From JADFRD01 sp964491015 (GTDB taxonomy: Bacteria > Fidelibacterota > Marinisomatia > Marinisomatales > TCS55), in contig CAZBEY010000003.1 in NCBI GenBank assembly GCA_964491015.1, positions 6,192 through 70,191 on the forward strand: a DNA stretch of 64,000 bases. The letters run 5' to 3'. Positions within the stretch are counted from its first letter, which is position 1; each line of letters begins with the position of its first letter. The notes under the pieces are model-generated. The model saw only the letters and a list, made by a program, of their open reading frames with translations. It ran no database searches and was not told where the DNA came from. The position numbers and the translations under genes were made by a program. Of the stretch, positions 45,652 through 54,669 are shown one piece after another.

Positions 45652-47400
45652 ATGAAACGACCGCAAAATATTAAACAAGTGATCTTATTTCTAAGAACCC
45701 TAGTGACCAACCGAGAGCTTTTTGGTATTTTGGGAATTATGATTGCACATACGTTTTTTCTGACAGAAATAGTCGAATTTGTAGGTTTCAATGTTTTACG
45801 TATTATTTTTTCAATTGTTATTTTTACAAATTTTTGTTTGCTGTTATTTTCCTTATTCCAACAATATTGGATTAGAATATGCGGATTGGGTATTTATCTT
45901 TTTTTGCTTTGGTCTAATGTACTGCACTTTAGATTTTTTGGTTCTACGATGCATTTCGGTTCAATATTGAATATCGGTTTTCTGCCAATCCTTGGATCGC
46001 AAATAGTATTTTTATTCCATTGGACTGATTTTATCTATTTGTTATCTTTCCTTGCCGGACTCATCTTATTTAAACATCCGCATAAATCTTCAATTCAAAA
46101 ACGCAAATATCAAATTCTACTCCTGACCAGCACATACTTGTTATTACAAGTTTTTCTTTATTTTGCGGCAACACAAAGTTCTCTCAACTCCGCCAGAAAA
46201 TACGATGAGCCATTTACCCGTTGGGACATTTACAAGGAAATTCGGATTGGGAGCCGTGATCATGTGGGCAGTGTTTTGTATTTCGGCTTTCTATGGACTT
46301 ATGGCGTTGATCTACTTCGTATGAATAAAAAACCGAACAAGGCCGAATCGATAGATCAATCTAATTTTTCTATTCCCATCCATCAGAACAGACGGCGAAA
46401 TATTATCGTTATACAGGTCGAATCTCTCGATAATAATGTGATTCATCACATGGTGGACGGGCAACCGGTTATGCCTTTTTTGCATCGATTAGCAGAGGAA
46501 TCGATTTATTTTTCCAACATTTATGCTCAACATACTAGTGTCGGTGGTACATCCGACGCTGAGTTCTGTATGTTGACTTCCCAATATCCCTTTGGAAAAA
46601 AAGGTGCGTTTTTTGCCACCGGATTGGAAACGCTTCCATCTGTTCCGGAATTGCTCAATCGTAACGGTTACGCCACATTAGTTTTTCACGGAAATTCCGG
46701 CTCTTATTTCAACCGCAAACAAGGCATGATGCAGCTTGGATTTCGACAAACATTTTTCAAAAAGGATTTTACCATCACCGATCCCGATAAATGGCATGCC
46801 ATGAAAGATAAAGATTTTTTCCTCCAAGTCGAAGAAATACTCACAGGAACAAATTATCCATATTTTGCTTATATCCTGACATTAACCAGCCACACCCCAT
46901 TCGATCTGATAAATGAATCCGATTATATTGTCGATTTCAATGTAAAAGATCCACTCATTCGTAATTATATGAATTCCATGGCTTATGTAGATAAAGTTTT
47001 GGAGGAATTTATATCTATGATGGCGTACACAGCCCCCAACACTCTAATCATTCTCTTTGGTGATCATTGTGCGAATATTAATGAAACCGACTATGCCTCT
47101 TATGAAAAAAAAGGACTTGAGCCAATCCCGCTATTTATACTAGACCAAACAAACCCGTCAAGAACTGTTTTATCAAACCCGGGTTCCACAATCGATATTA
47201 GTCCAACATTATTTGATTATCTTGGGTTTGAAATACCGGATTTCTGGCAAGGCGCATCGTTGCTGAATCAGCAAAAACAAAACAGCACACTCCTTTATAA
47301 TTCTCCTTATTATTTTGACACAACGGGAACCATGCAGAAAATATCCGACAGTTCCATCGATAGTGAAGAGTTGTACAGAATTCAAAAATATATCTGGTAG
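45652..47400 (+). CDS. LTA-synthase-like sulfatase-family membrane enzyme
   Basis: 582 residues. Five hydrophobic helices fill residues 1-190; a periplasmic sulfatase-fold domain follows (about 245-560). Active-site elements: N-I-I-V-I-Q-V-E-S-L-D (metal-binding glutamate), the Thr nucleophile in S-V-G-G-T-S-D-A-E-F, H-T-P-F near 420, and the L-F-G-D-H-C-A metal site. In Gram-negatives, relatives transfer phosphoglycerol or phosphoethanolamine onto periplasmic glycans or lipids. It is on the opposite strand to the glycosyltransferases around it, but its place suggests decoration of the same polymer. Confidence 0.88.
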   Translation: MKRPQNIKQVILFLRTLVTNRELFGILGIMIAHTFFLTEIVEFVGFNVLRIIFSIVIFTNFCLLLFSLFQQYWIRICGLGIYLFLLWSNVLHFRFFGSTMHFGSILNIGFLPILGSQIVFLFHWTDFIYLLSFLAGLILFKHPHKSSIQKRKYQILLLTSTYLLLQVFLYFAATQSSLNSARKYDEPFTRWDIYKEIRIGSRDHVGSVLYFGFLWTYGVDLLRMNKKPNKAESIDQSNFSIPIHQNRRRNIIVIQVESLDNNVIHHMVDGQPVMPFLHRLAEESIYFSNIYAQHTSVGGTSDAEFCMLTSQYPFGKKGAFFATGLETLPSVPELLNRNGYATLVFHGNSGSYFNRKQGMMQLGFRQTFFKKDFTITDPDKWHAMKDKDFFLQVEEILTGTNYPYFAYILTLTSHTPFDLINESDYIVDFNVKDPLIRNYMNSMAYVDKVLEEFISMMAYTAPNTLIILFGDHCANINETDYASYEKKGLEPIPLFILDQTNPSRTVLSNPGSTIDISPTLFDYLGFEIPDFWQGASLLNQQKQNSTLLYNSPYYFDTTGTMQKISDSSIDSEELYRIQKYIW

Positions 47401-47403
47401 GAA

Positions 47404-48510
47404 TTACTGGAAAAGTGTGGTATAAATATCAAATAATTGTTTTTCCTGCGCTTCCCAATAATATTTTTTAATAAAGGCATTGTATCCATTTCGACTGAAT
47501 AAAGAATATTTCTTTTTATCTTTGAACAAAGCAATAATTCCGTTTGCTAAAGCTGATGGGGAATCTGGTTCAACGCAAATGCCGCATTCAACTTCTTCAA
47601 AATATTTCCGTGATGGCGGCAGGTCAAAGGAAACAATCGGCAGCTTACAAGCGCTGTATTCAAACATCTTTATCACGATATTGTTACGAAATTTATCAAT
47701 ATCATAAAAAGGAAGAAGGCCAAGGGTATGTTCAGCAATTCTAACAGCAATTTCCGAATGGGGAATAGGAGCAACCAAGTATACATTTTTCTGTAAACCA
47801 AAATTATTTATCATGTTTTGGGATTCTTTCTTTTCCTCCTGATATGAAAAATGTCCTACCATATCCAGCTTTGCATCTGGATATTTGTTTACGACCTGTT
47901 TCATCGCTTCTATCATTAAAAATAAACCTCTTTCCCGGCGGAGCTGTCCATGATAGATGATTGAAAAGGGACGCTGTTTTATTGTTTTATCATCAACAGT
48001 AAAAATGTCTTTAGTGGGATAATTATAAATCAAAGTGCAGGGACCTTTACTTTTGTAATAATCCAATAGCCAGTCATCACTGGCAATAAAGTAATCCATT
48101 TTATTCAGAAACCAATTTTCAAATTGCCGCATTCCGAACCCAAGCATTTGAGGAATCGGAAACGGTTTTCTTGAAAACTCCCGGTACATGGCGCTCCAGT
48201 CCTCAGCCGGATCGTATATGAGCTTGCTATTGAATTCTGATCTATATTTTACCGCCGAAGGTAATAATTGCGGTTCTGTGATTTGAATAATATCCGGCTT
48301 AATTATTTTGAGACGCTCCATAATCCAAGATGATTTTTTAATTGCAGACGAACTTTTGTTTCCTATAATTGAAATACCGTCCTTTTTTATTGGACTGACG
48401 CTTGGATTAATGACTGAAACTGAGGCTATTTTTTTTATAGATCGTGCCAGTTTGTAATAAATGCGATCATCGAATGGATTAGGGTTTGTGGTTAAAAGAC
48501 AAATTTTCAT
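47404..48510 (-). CDS. GT4-like glycosyltransferase
   Basis: 368 residues, GT-B fold. N-terminal K-I-C-L-L-T-T-N-P-N-P-F-D-D-R-I-Y-Y-K, a linker with I-I-Y-H-G-Q-L-R-R-E-R-G, and the donor-site E-Y-S-A-C-K-L-P-I-V-S-F-D-L-P with C-G-I-C-V-E-P-D-S-P. These match group 1/4 glycosyltransferases with the E-x7-E motif partly visible. It starts one base into the flippase stop, so both are co-translated. It likely adds a sugar to the lipid-linked repeat unit later flipped by the neighbour. Confidence 0.9.
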   Translation of the reverse strand: MKICLLTTNPNPFDDRIYYKLARSIKKIASVSVINPSVSPIKKDGISIIGNKSSSAIKKSSWIMERLKIIKPDIIQITEPQLLPSAVKYRSEFNSKLIYDPAEDWSAMYREFSRKPFPIPQMLGFGMRQFENWFLNKMDYFIASDDWLLDYYKSKGPCTLIYNYPTKDIFTVDDKTIKQRPFSIIYHGQLRRERGLFLMIEAMKQVVNKYPDAKLDMVGHFSYQEEKKESQNMINNFGLQKNVYLVAPIPHSEIAVRIAEHTLGLLPFYDIDKFRNNIVIKMFEYSACKLPIVSFDLPPSRKYFEEVECGICVEPDSPSALANGIIALFKDKKKYSLFSRNGYNAFIKKYYWEAQEKQLFDIYTTLFQ

Positions 48511-49952
48511 TATTTATGACGAATATTTGATTGTATAAATTGTTTTTCTGCCGGTGTAAAAAACTGCGATACCCATAGCAGTATTGGATATAAACCAAGA
48601 TTAATTATACCAACAAGCCATTTTTCTCCTGACCATTTCCACGTTAGAAAAAGTACGCCTGTGAGTATTACAATTCGAATGAGTCGTTTCCATTCCCATG
48701 TAAGAGGATAAAAACGAATAATTACAAAATATTGGAAAATCACCATAAAACAATAGCTGGACAATGTCGCAATCGCAGCTGATTTATATCCGAATTTCGG
48801 TATGAGTAGATAATTCATAATTATATTTATTATTGCAGCCGATCCATTCAGAACGGGAATCCAAATATTTTTCTTTTTTATATATATACCCGGCAATTGC
48901 ACCAGAAATGCCCCGAGGAAGATATAAGCAAGCAGTACAACCGGAACGATGCTCAGGCTATCCCAATAAACCGGGCTGATAATCGGACGGCTTCCGATTG
49001 GAATTTGAACTAAATAATCAATGAAAAATGTTAAAAGGAGAAAAATAAAGGAAGTCGCCAGCATAAAATATGTTCCTGTACGGGCAAACAATTGCGGTGC
49101 GTCTTTCTTGTCCGCCTGTTTCAAATAATAAGGTTGCCAGGCAAATTTGAATGCCATCACAATAATGAGCATAAAGATTCCCAATCGGTAACTGGCGCTG
49201 TATAGACCCACGGCCTTTTCATCCACGAGCCATTTGATCATGTACCGGTCGATTAATTCATTGAAAATGCTGGCAATCCCTGACGGGAGATAGGGCAAGG
49301 CAAAAATGAACAGCCCTTTCCACCAATGAGCGCTGAATCGTAATTCCATCGTTCTGATGATTTTGGGTAAAATCAAAAGGAAGGCAACGCCGGATGCGAT
49401 GAGGTTGCTTAGGAAAATATATTCGATACTGAGCTGCAGAATTCCGATCCACCAAATATTCAATCCCAAAACGATAATCACATGGGACAGCTCGATTGCA
49501 ACAAAATGATAAGGTTTATTTTCTAATCGGAGGAGGACCTTAGGTAGTGCAATGAAAGTATCAAACGCAAGAATTCCGATGGCAAGTCGAATAAGATGGG
49601 TATATTGGCTTCCAACCGTAAGACTGGAAATTCCGCCGGAAAAAATAAACATTAAACCGCCTAAAAGAAGAGACGATATTAATAGAGAAATAAAGGTCGT
49701 GGAAAAAATCGTTTTCTTATTTTCATCTGTTTTTTCCAGCCCCTGATATCTCATATAGGCAACATCCATTCCATGAGAAAACAAAATATTTGCAAAAGCA
49801 ATAAAAGCATAAAGAAGAGACACAACGCCATATTCGTCAGGACTAAGACGGTGGGTATATAACGGAAGTAAGAGAAAGTTGATGAAACGGGTAATAAAGT
49901 GTCCAAATCCGTACACAACAGATTGTTTTCCAAGTTGAAGTAATGATGACAT
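48510..49952 (-). CDS. Polysaccharide flippase (Wzx/MATE-like)
   Basis: 480 residues, 12 to 14 hydrophobic helices, polysaccharide-synthase/MurJ superfamily. The N-terminal start G-K-Q-S-V-V-Y-G-F-G-H-F-I-T-R and L-P-L-Y-T-H-R-L-S-P-D-E-Y-G are typical of Wzx-type translocases. It should move lipid-linked oligosaccharides across the inner membrane. ATG 49952 follows the upstream GNAT gene by 15 bases, and the next glycosyltransferase is coupled by one base, giving a transcription unit of at least three genes. Confidence 0.9.
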   Translation of the reverse strand: MSSLLQLGKQSVVYGFGHFITRFINFLLLPLYTHRLSPDEYGVVSLLYAFIAFANILFSHGMDVAYMRYQGLEKTDENKKTIFSTTFISLLISSLLLGGLMFIFSGGISSLTVGSQYTHLIRLAIGILAFDTFIALPKVLLRLENKPYHFVAIELSHVIIVLGLNIWWIGILQLSIEYIFLSNLIASGVAFLLILPKIIRTMELRFSAHWWKGLFIFALPYLPSGIASIFNELIDRYMIKWLVDEKAVGLYSASYRLGIFMLIIVMAFKFAWQPYYLKQADKKDAPQLFARTGTYFMLATSFIFLLLTFFIDYLVQIPIGSRPIISPVYWDSLSIVPVVLLAYIFLGAFLVQLPGIYIKKKNIWIPVLNGSAAIINIIMNYLLIPKFGYKSAAIATLSSYCFMVIFQYFVIIRFYPLTWEWKRLIRIVILTGVLFLTWKWSGEKWLVGIINLGLYPILLWVSQFFTPAEKQFIQSNIRHK

Positions 49953-49967
49953 TAAAAATTGTTTGAA

Positions 49968-50930
49968 TTAGAAACGAATTTCCAACGTATCCCTGAATTG
50001 CCCGCTGGCGCCAAAATTTTCTTTAAACCGTGCCAGCCCCATATTGGGTTCTTCATTGACCGTAAATATACCAAAATCAAAAACAGAAAAATGTTTTTCA
50101 ATTGCCCACTCAAATATTTTATAGAACAACAGATTAATCGGTCGGCTTTCCTGATAATCTTCATCGTGGCTGATGTAAAATGCCAATACAACACGATCCG
50201 TCACTGAGAAATTCACAACGCCTGCGACCATTTTATCTTCAATAAAAGCGCCAAATAAATGAATTCTATCAGGAAACAGCTTTCTGAGATCGATAAGTTC
50301 TTCCAACGTATGTGTCGGTGTTACATTATGTCGGATACTTAAATTCCTTTTCAGTATTTCATAAAATGCGGTAAAATCATCTGACTGTTTTATTTCAACG
50401 CCAGATTTCTCTGCTTTGCGTACTGCTGTTCTATGGGTTGATTTAAATTTTGCTAAATTTTCCTCAATGGATTTTTCCAGAAACAGGACGCTGGAAATCT
50501 CCCGCTTTGAATATGAAAAACCATATTTCAATAATGCAAAATCGATATAATGGGAAAGGCGTTTGCTGTAAATCGTGGGTGGCTGAGTCAGCCGAATGCC
50601 GTTAAAACCATTTGATCCGGCATAGTGAACTAATTTTTCTACTATATTCAGCGCATCGGCAAAGGCAAGGTTTTCGTTTACCACCATTGAACCGACCGAT
50701 GCGCCGGGATGAGATACCAGCCATCGCTTATTATCCTCAATAATCTCTGCGGCGGGAAGGAGGCTTATGGGTTTTTCCTTTTTCAAAAAGACCAGACTAT
50801 GGTCCTGAAATCTGTCCGAGGGATGATACCCAAGAAATTTACGAGTGTGGAACAATGTTCCGTTATTTGCGGAGTAAACAAAGCTGTCCCACTCAACCGA
50901 ATTATTGTTATATCTCTTTAATGTAATCAT
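49968..50930 (-). CDS. FemAB/GNAT-fold acyltransferase (PEP-CTERM-associated type)
   Basis: 320 residues, double GNAT fold. Visible: F-K-S-T-H-R-T-A-V-R-K-A-E-K-S-G-V (the helix-turn pattern of FemAB-type domains), N-L-S-I-R-H-N-V-T-P-T-H-T, L-F-G-A-F-I-E-D-K-M-V-A-G-V-V-N-F, and the C-terminal F-D-F-G-I-F-T-V-N-E-E-P. Such proteins transfer amino acids or acyl groups to glycan or peptidoglycan precursors, and one subset always accompanies exosortase systems. The exosortase here is 7 kb away, so that link is suggestive only. Confidence 0.8.
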   Translation of the reverse strand: MITLKRYNNNSVEWDSFVYSANNGTLFHTRKFLGYHPSDRFQDHSLVFLKKEKPISLLPAAEIIEDNKRWLVSHPGASVGSMVVNENLAFADALNIVEKLVHYAGSNGFNGIRLTQPPTIYSKRLSHYIDFALLKYGFSYSKREISSVLFLEKSIEENLAKFKSTHRTAVRKAEKSGVEIKQSDDFTAFYEILKRNLSIRHNVTPTHTLEELIDLRKLFPDRIHLFGAFIEDKMVAGVVNFSVTDRVVLAFYISHDEDYQESRPINLLFYKIFEWAIEKHFSVFDFGIFTVNEEPNMGLARFKENFGASGQFRDTLEIRF

Positions 50931-51047
50931 AGGATAATTAGAACGAAAAATTAGGGGGAGATGTTTCCATATACAATTCCTGTTTGATTTACCTTTGCAC
51001 TGCTAAAATCACATCTCTAATTTGCATCCCTAAAATTTGGAGACATA

Positions 51048-52334
51048 ATGTCAAATTCATTGATTAATCAGATTACCGCCCGGGAAGTATTGGATTCCAG
51101 GGGAAATCCAACCGTGGAAGTGGACGTTCAATTAAACGACGGCAGCCTCGGGCGGGCAATTGTCCCTTCCGGTGCTTCAACGGGGGAGCATGAAGCGGTT
51201 GAACTTCGCGATGGAGATAAAAGCCGCTTCCTCGGCAAAGGCGTCCTTCGGGCAGTTCATCATGTAAAAGAGATTCTGGGTCCTGCTGTCATGGGAATGA
51301 AGGTAGATGATCAAAGAGCGCTGGACCATCGTCTAATCGAATTGGATGGAACGGATAATAAATCCAAGCTGGGAGCCAATGCCCTTCTGGGTGTTTCAAT
51401 GGCATGTGCAAAAGCAAATGCTGCCAGTTCAAAAAAGCCTTTGTTTCAATCTCTTGGTGGAAATGAAGCTGTTACGTTACCGGCCCCGATGATGAATATT
51501 CTCAACGGCGGCAGTCATGCCGATAACAATGTTGATATCCAGGAATTCATGGTCTTTCCCATTGGCGCTTCGTCTTTTTCCCAAGCCCTGCAAATGGGAA
51601 CAGAAACATTTCATCATCTTAAATCGGTGCTGAAATCCAAAGGATTGAATACTTCGGTTGGCGACGAAGGCGGGTTTGCTCCGACCCTCAGCAGTAATGA
51701 AGAAGCCATTGAAGTCATTTTGGAGGCAATCGAAAGGACGGGATATACGGCCGGAAAAGATATTTCCCTTGCTATTGATACTGCTGCAAGTGAAATATAC
51801 AGAGATGGGCTTTACCATTTAGATTCCGAGGGCAGATCTCTTTCTTCAAATGAAATGGTTGATTATTATTCAAAACTGATCGATAAATATCCTATTGTTT
51901 CAGTTGAAGACGGATTGGCGGAAGACGATTGGGCCGGCTGGAAACAAATGAATGCAGAATTAGGGCATAAAATTCAGATAGTTGGAGATGACCTCACGGT
52001 CACCAATATGACCCGGCTGCAGCGGGCGATTGATGAAAAATCCATGAATGCAATTTTGATCAAATTAAACCAGATTGGAACCGTCAGCGAAACGATTGAT
52101 GCAGTCAACCTTGCCAAAGAAAATAATTATGGTGTCGTTATTTCTCATCGTTCCGGAGAGACGGAAGATACCACCATCGCCGATTTTGCTGTGGCAATGG
52201 GGATGGGGCAAATTAAAACAGGTTCTGCATCCCGAACAGACCGGATTTGTAAATACAACCAGTTATTGCGTATTGAAGAAATACTTGACAACACAGCCAT
52301 TTTCCCGGGAACGGAGGTTTTGGGGAAATCATGA
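51048..52334 (+). CDS. eno: Enolase
   Basis: 428 residues, full length. Key motifs are A-R-E-V-L-D-S-R-G-N-P-T-V-E, G-A-S-T-G-E-H-E, the metal-binding E and D in S-V-E-D-G-L-A-E-D-D and G-D-D-L-T-V-T-N, the catalytic lysine in L-I-K-L-N-Q-I-G-T, and S-H-R-S-G-E-T-E-D. It interconverts 2-phosphoglycerate and phosphoenolpyruvate in glycolysis and gluconeogenesis. GGAGA lies just before ATG. Its stop overlaps the ftsB start by four bases; this eno-ftsB order is common in bacteria. Confidence 0.98.
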   Translation: MSNSLINQITAREVLDSRGNPTVEVDVQLNDGSLGRAIVPSGASTGEHEAVELRDGDKSRFLGKGVLRAVHHVKEILGPAVMGMKVDDQRALDHRLIELDGTDNKSKLGANALLGVSMACAKANAASSKKPLFQSLGGNEAVTLPAPMMNILNGGSHADNNVDIQEFMVFPIGASSFSQALQMGTETFHHLKSVLKSKGLNTSVGDEGGFAPTLSSNEEAIEVILEAIERTGYTAGKDISLAIDTAASEIYRDGLYHLDSEGRSLSSNEMVDYYSKLIDKYPIVSVEDGLAEDDWAGWKQMNAELGHKIQIVGDDLTVTNMTRLQRAIDEKSMNAILIKLNQIGTVSETIDAVNLAKENNYGVVISHRSGETEDTTIADFAVAMGMGQIKTGSASRTDRICKYNQLLRIEEILDNTAIFPGTEVLGKS

Positions 52335-52684
52335 GCCGGTATTCTTCCATGCAGCGAAGGCGAAAAAAAAGACGTCCGTCCCAAGCGGTGGAAATCCAGA
52401 AAACACTGGTTCGCTCAATATTGATTATCGGCGCCATTGTATTGATTATTATTTTCTTTCTGGGGGACCATGGTGTCTATCAATTATACCGTCTCCGGAA
52501 AGAAAAAAATGAAATTCAACAACAGATTGTTGAAATGCGCGAAGAAAAACAAAAATTGGAAGCAGAGAAAACTCGCCTGGAAACAGATTTTGATTATATT
52601 GAACGCCTGGCCCGGGAACGATACAGAATGGCGAAAAAAGGTGAAAAAGTGTTTAAAGTAATTCCGAAAAAAGCTGGTGAATGA
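52331..52684 (+). CDS. ftsB: Septum formation initiator (FtsB/DivIC)
   Basis: 117 residues. A basic cytoplasmic N-terminus (R-R-R-K-K-R-R) is followed by one membrane helix (about 33-49), then a periplasmic coiled coil (E-K-N-E-I-Q-Q-Q-I-V-E-M-R-E-E-K) ending with the family motif Y-I-E-R-L-A-R-E-R-Y-R-M. It joins FtsL and FtsQ in the divisome. It overlaps eno by four bases. The last ~15 codons are duplicated as a degenerate copy near 53092-53130. Confidence 0.93.
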   Translation: MSRYSSMQRRRKKRRPSQAVEIQKTLVRSILIIGAIVLIIIFFLGDHGVYQLYRLRKEKNEIQQQIVEMREEKQKLEAEKTRLETDFDYIERLARERYRMAKKGEKVFKVIPKKAGE

Positions 52685-52798
52685 GCAGGTTGCTGGTTAT
52701 TAGTAGCTGGTGAGTTGTGGAGCGCTTCCCGATTTTTACAACGTGTAAATATTTCAGTCCCGACTAATTTATTGTTAATAAAAATGACAAACATTTAA

Positions 52799-52894
52799 CA
52801 CCTAACGGAGTTCGGTAATTATTCCTTTTCAAATCTTATAATAATGTAACCTCGATGAGGTTATTCAACTTCTTTAGTTAGACTCCGTTAAGTG
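52799..52894. repeat. 96-bp element with imperfect 13-bp inverted ends
   Basis: CACCTAACGGAGT (52799-52811) and its inverted match ACTCCGTTAAGTG (52882-52894) agree in 12 of 13 positions. Within it lies the perfect hairpin TAACCTC-GAT-GAGGTTA (52847-52863). The end sequences ACCTAAC and GTTAAGT also fit the outer boxes of integron attC sites (RYYYAAC/GTTRRRY), but the arms lack the usual unpaired spacer. MITE, cryptic attC-like site and RNA element are all possible. Confidence 0.5.
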
Positions 52895-53245
52895 ACTCAT
52901 ATCTATAGCACATAAATAAAAAGAGAAACCAACGCCAGCACCTTGAATGACATAGTCGGGCAGGTTAGGTGTTGATTATTTTTACATGAATTTATCTGAA
53001 GAGATAAAGATTCTTACAACTAAATATTTTTCAAATAGTGCAAAATTTAGGGAATCTTGCTATGGGTGTCCTATTGCAAAAAAAAACAGGAAAAGGGTGA
53101 AAAAGTAATTCCAAAAGAGTCTGGTGAATGGTGGAGTGGTAGCTGGTGGTTGACCGCCCGCCAAAATGTGGCATAGAAAAAGAGAAAATTATGGAAACAC
53201 TGCAACCCGGAAAAGCAATGACGCAAATTATATCACCACCAAACT

Positions 53246-53272
53246 CTCCCCACAATGGGGAGGACTTTTTTT
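53246..53272 (+). terminator. Hairpin followed by seven T on plus strand
   Basis: Stem CTCCCCA (53246-53252)/TGGGGAG (53256-53262), loop CAA, then GGAC-free spacing of a few bases and a run of seven T (53266-53272). This is a good intrinsic terminator for plus-strand transcription from eno-ftsB, although 560 bases past ftsB. A second 8-bp hairpin, TCTCCCCC/GGGGGAGA (53274-53294), follows at once. Confidence 0.6.
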
Positions 53273-53354
53273 GTCTCCCCCGATACGGGGGAGATGCCGG
53301 AGGCAAAGGGGGATTATAGAAACAATGCAATATAGATAAATGAAGTTTTCAGAT

Positions 53355-53933
53355 TCAAAACCCAAGTTGATAATAAACTCTATCCCCGCCCAATTTACCG
53401 GTACAAATGAGTTCTACATTTTTTGGATTTGATTTGAAATCGTAGATCAACTCTGCTGTGACTGATTGATTTGGCTTAATAATGGCCAGGTCCTGATATT
53501 TCCCCTCAAAAGGATTGAGCTCGCCTTTGTTTTCTCCGTTGCCAATCACTTTCAACAAAGCCGTGGCTGAAAAATCCAGATCCTTTGTGGGATGGATGTT
53601 TGTCACTCGCAGCGAAACGGTTATTCTATTTCCATTGCGGTCTGCATCCAATAGATTATATTTCCCGTAGTCAGCAATCTGCTCAACCCCAGCAGGATGA
53701 GATACCCTTCCTTCTTCCAATGACTCAATTGGAATATAAAATTCTATTGTCGCTTTAACAAACTTTCCGGATTTATCTTTTTTCAGTTTTGTAACTTTTG
53801 TCCCCGGATATAATTGTCCAATTAACGATTTTTTTGATTCATTCGGCGAAGAATAAATCTCGGTTTTTTTAATCGTTTCTGTCTCCTGGGCACAAACAAG
53901 AAGAGGTAATAATAACGGTAAAAAATATTTCAT
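53355..53933 (-). CDS. Hypothetical secreted protein with SH3-like start
   Basis: 192 residues with a signal peptide (FLPLLLPLLVCAQ); a cysteine lies just before the cut, but no clean lipobox. Residues ~25-75 (E-I-Y-S-S-P-N-E-S-K-K-S-L-I-G-Q-L-Y-P-G-T-K-V) resemble a bacterial SH3 module. The rest is beta-rich with a DUF4352/FxLYD-like pattern (V-S-L-R-V-T-N, I-K-P-N-Q-S-V-T-A-E-L-I-Y-D-F). It follows the MotB-like gene by seven bases and may serve in the same complex. No known function. Confidence 0.65.
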   Translation of the reverse strand: MKYFLPLLLPLLVCAQETETIKKTEIYSSPNESKKSLIGQLYPGTKVTKLKKDKSGKFVKATIEFYIPIESLEEGRVSHPAGVEQIADYGKYNLLDADRNGNRITVSLRVTNIHPTKDLDFSATALLKVIGNGENKGELNPFEGKYQDLAIIKPNQSVTAELIYDFKSNPKNVELICTGKLGGDRVYYQLGF

Positions 53934-53940
53934 GAGTGTT

Positions 53941-54666
53941 TTAAAACGTCAATGTACGTGTTTTAATAAAGGCATCTAAATATATTTCAACTCTTCGATT
54001 CCTGGCACGAGTCCCCATGATGGCTAAATTATTATCTCCGACCTTACCAATATCTACAACCGGACGATACTCACCATAACCCATGGCAGAAAACTTGTTC
54101 TCCGGTATTTGTGAAAAATTACTCAAAAGCTTCACTATATTTAGCGCTCTGGCGGTTGATAAATCCCAATTGCTCTCATATTTCGCATTTTCAGGAAGGG
54201 CCAGATCATCCGTGTGCCCCTCACACCTGATCTCAACATTCAAAAAACCGCCTCTTTTTTCTATGGCCTCTATCAGCTTGTCGTATTTTGGATCATCATT
54301 TACATTCAACAATTTTGAAACACGAATAATCCCCCCTATTTGCCGTAATAAGGGATATACCAACGGTTGAACTTCTGCCTCCATTGATTTAAACAATCTA
54401 CCGCTGGCCATGGTGATTTTTACACCTTTGGTCACCCGATCCACGGAAACGTAGGATGATTCTATATTTTCTTTCAGTTCTTCGTATGTTTCATCTAAGA
54501 GCATATTAATGACGCGATCGATGTGCTTTTCGGCATCATTTAAAATGACCAATAATAAAATAAAGAATGTCAATAACAGCGTAACCATATCCGCATACGT
54601 TAAAGCCCATGCTGTACTCTTGGCTCGGGCTTCACTGGCAGAAACGGCTATAGATGACGAAGCCAT
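53941..54666 (-). CDS. MotB-like stator/OmpA-domain protein
   Basis: 241 residues. One membrane helix contains the essential aspartate (D26) in W-A-L-T-Y-A-D-M-V-T-L-L-L-T-F-F, the proton-channel residue of MotB. A plug/linker follows and then an OmpA-type peptidoglycan-binding domain (E-G-H-T-D-D and S-T-A-R-A-L-N-I-V and R-A-R-N-R-R-V-E-I). It pairs with the MotA-like gene four bases upstream. No flagellar gene is in view, so the stator might power something else. Confidence 0.88.
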   Translation of the reverse strand: MASSSIAVSASEARAKSTAWALTYADMVTLLLTFFILLLVILNDAEKHIDRVINMLLDETYEELKENIESSYVSVDRVTKGVKITMASGRLFKSMEAEVQPLVYPLLRQIGGIIRVSKLLNVNDDPKYDKLIEAIEKRGGFLNVEIRCEGHTDDLALPENAKYESNWDLSTARALNIVKLLSNFSQIPENKFSAMGYGEYRPVVDIGKVGDNNLAIMGTRARNRRVEIYLDAFIKTRTLTF

Positions 54667-54669
54667 GGA

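Larger units (their letters stand above)
52685..53354. repeat. 670-bp intergenic region with several repeat elements
   Basis: No convincing gene. From left to right: a GTAGCTGGTGAG copy (52703-52714), an element bounded by 13-bp inverted repeats (52799-52894), a further GTTAGGTGTT inverted match (52964-52973), a degenerate copy of the ftsB 3' end (about 53088-53130), a GGAGTGGTAGCTGGTG copy (53133-53148), a dispersed GC-rich repeat on minus (53152-53172), and two strong hairpins (53246-53294). It looks like a scar built up from several insertions. Confidence 0.75.

Noticed and set aside
52331..53354. A second, broken ftsB gene
   Set aside because: Only the last ~15 codons are repeated; no membrane helix or coiled-coil part is present, so it is a fragment rather than a pseudogene copy.
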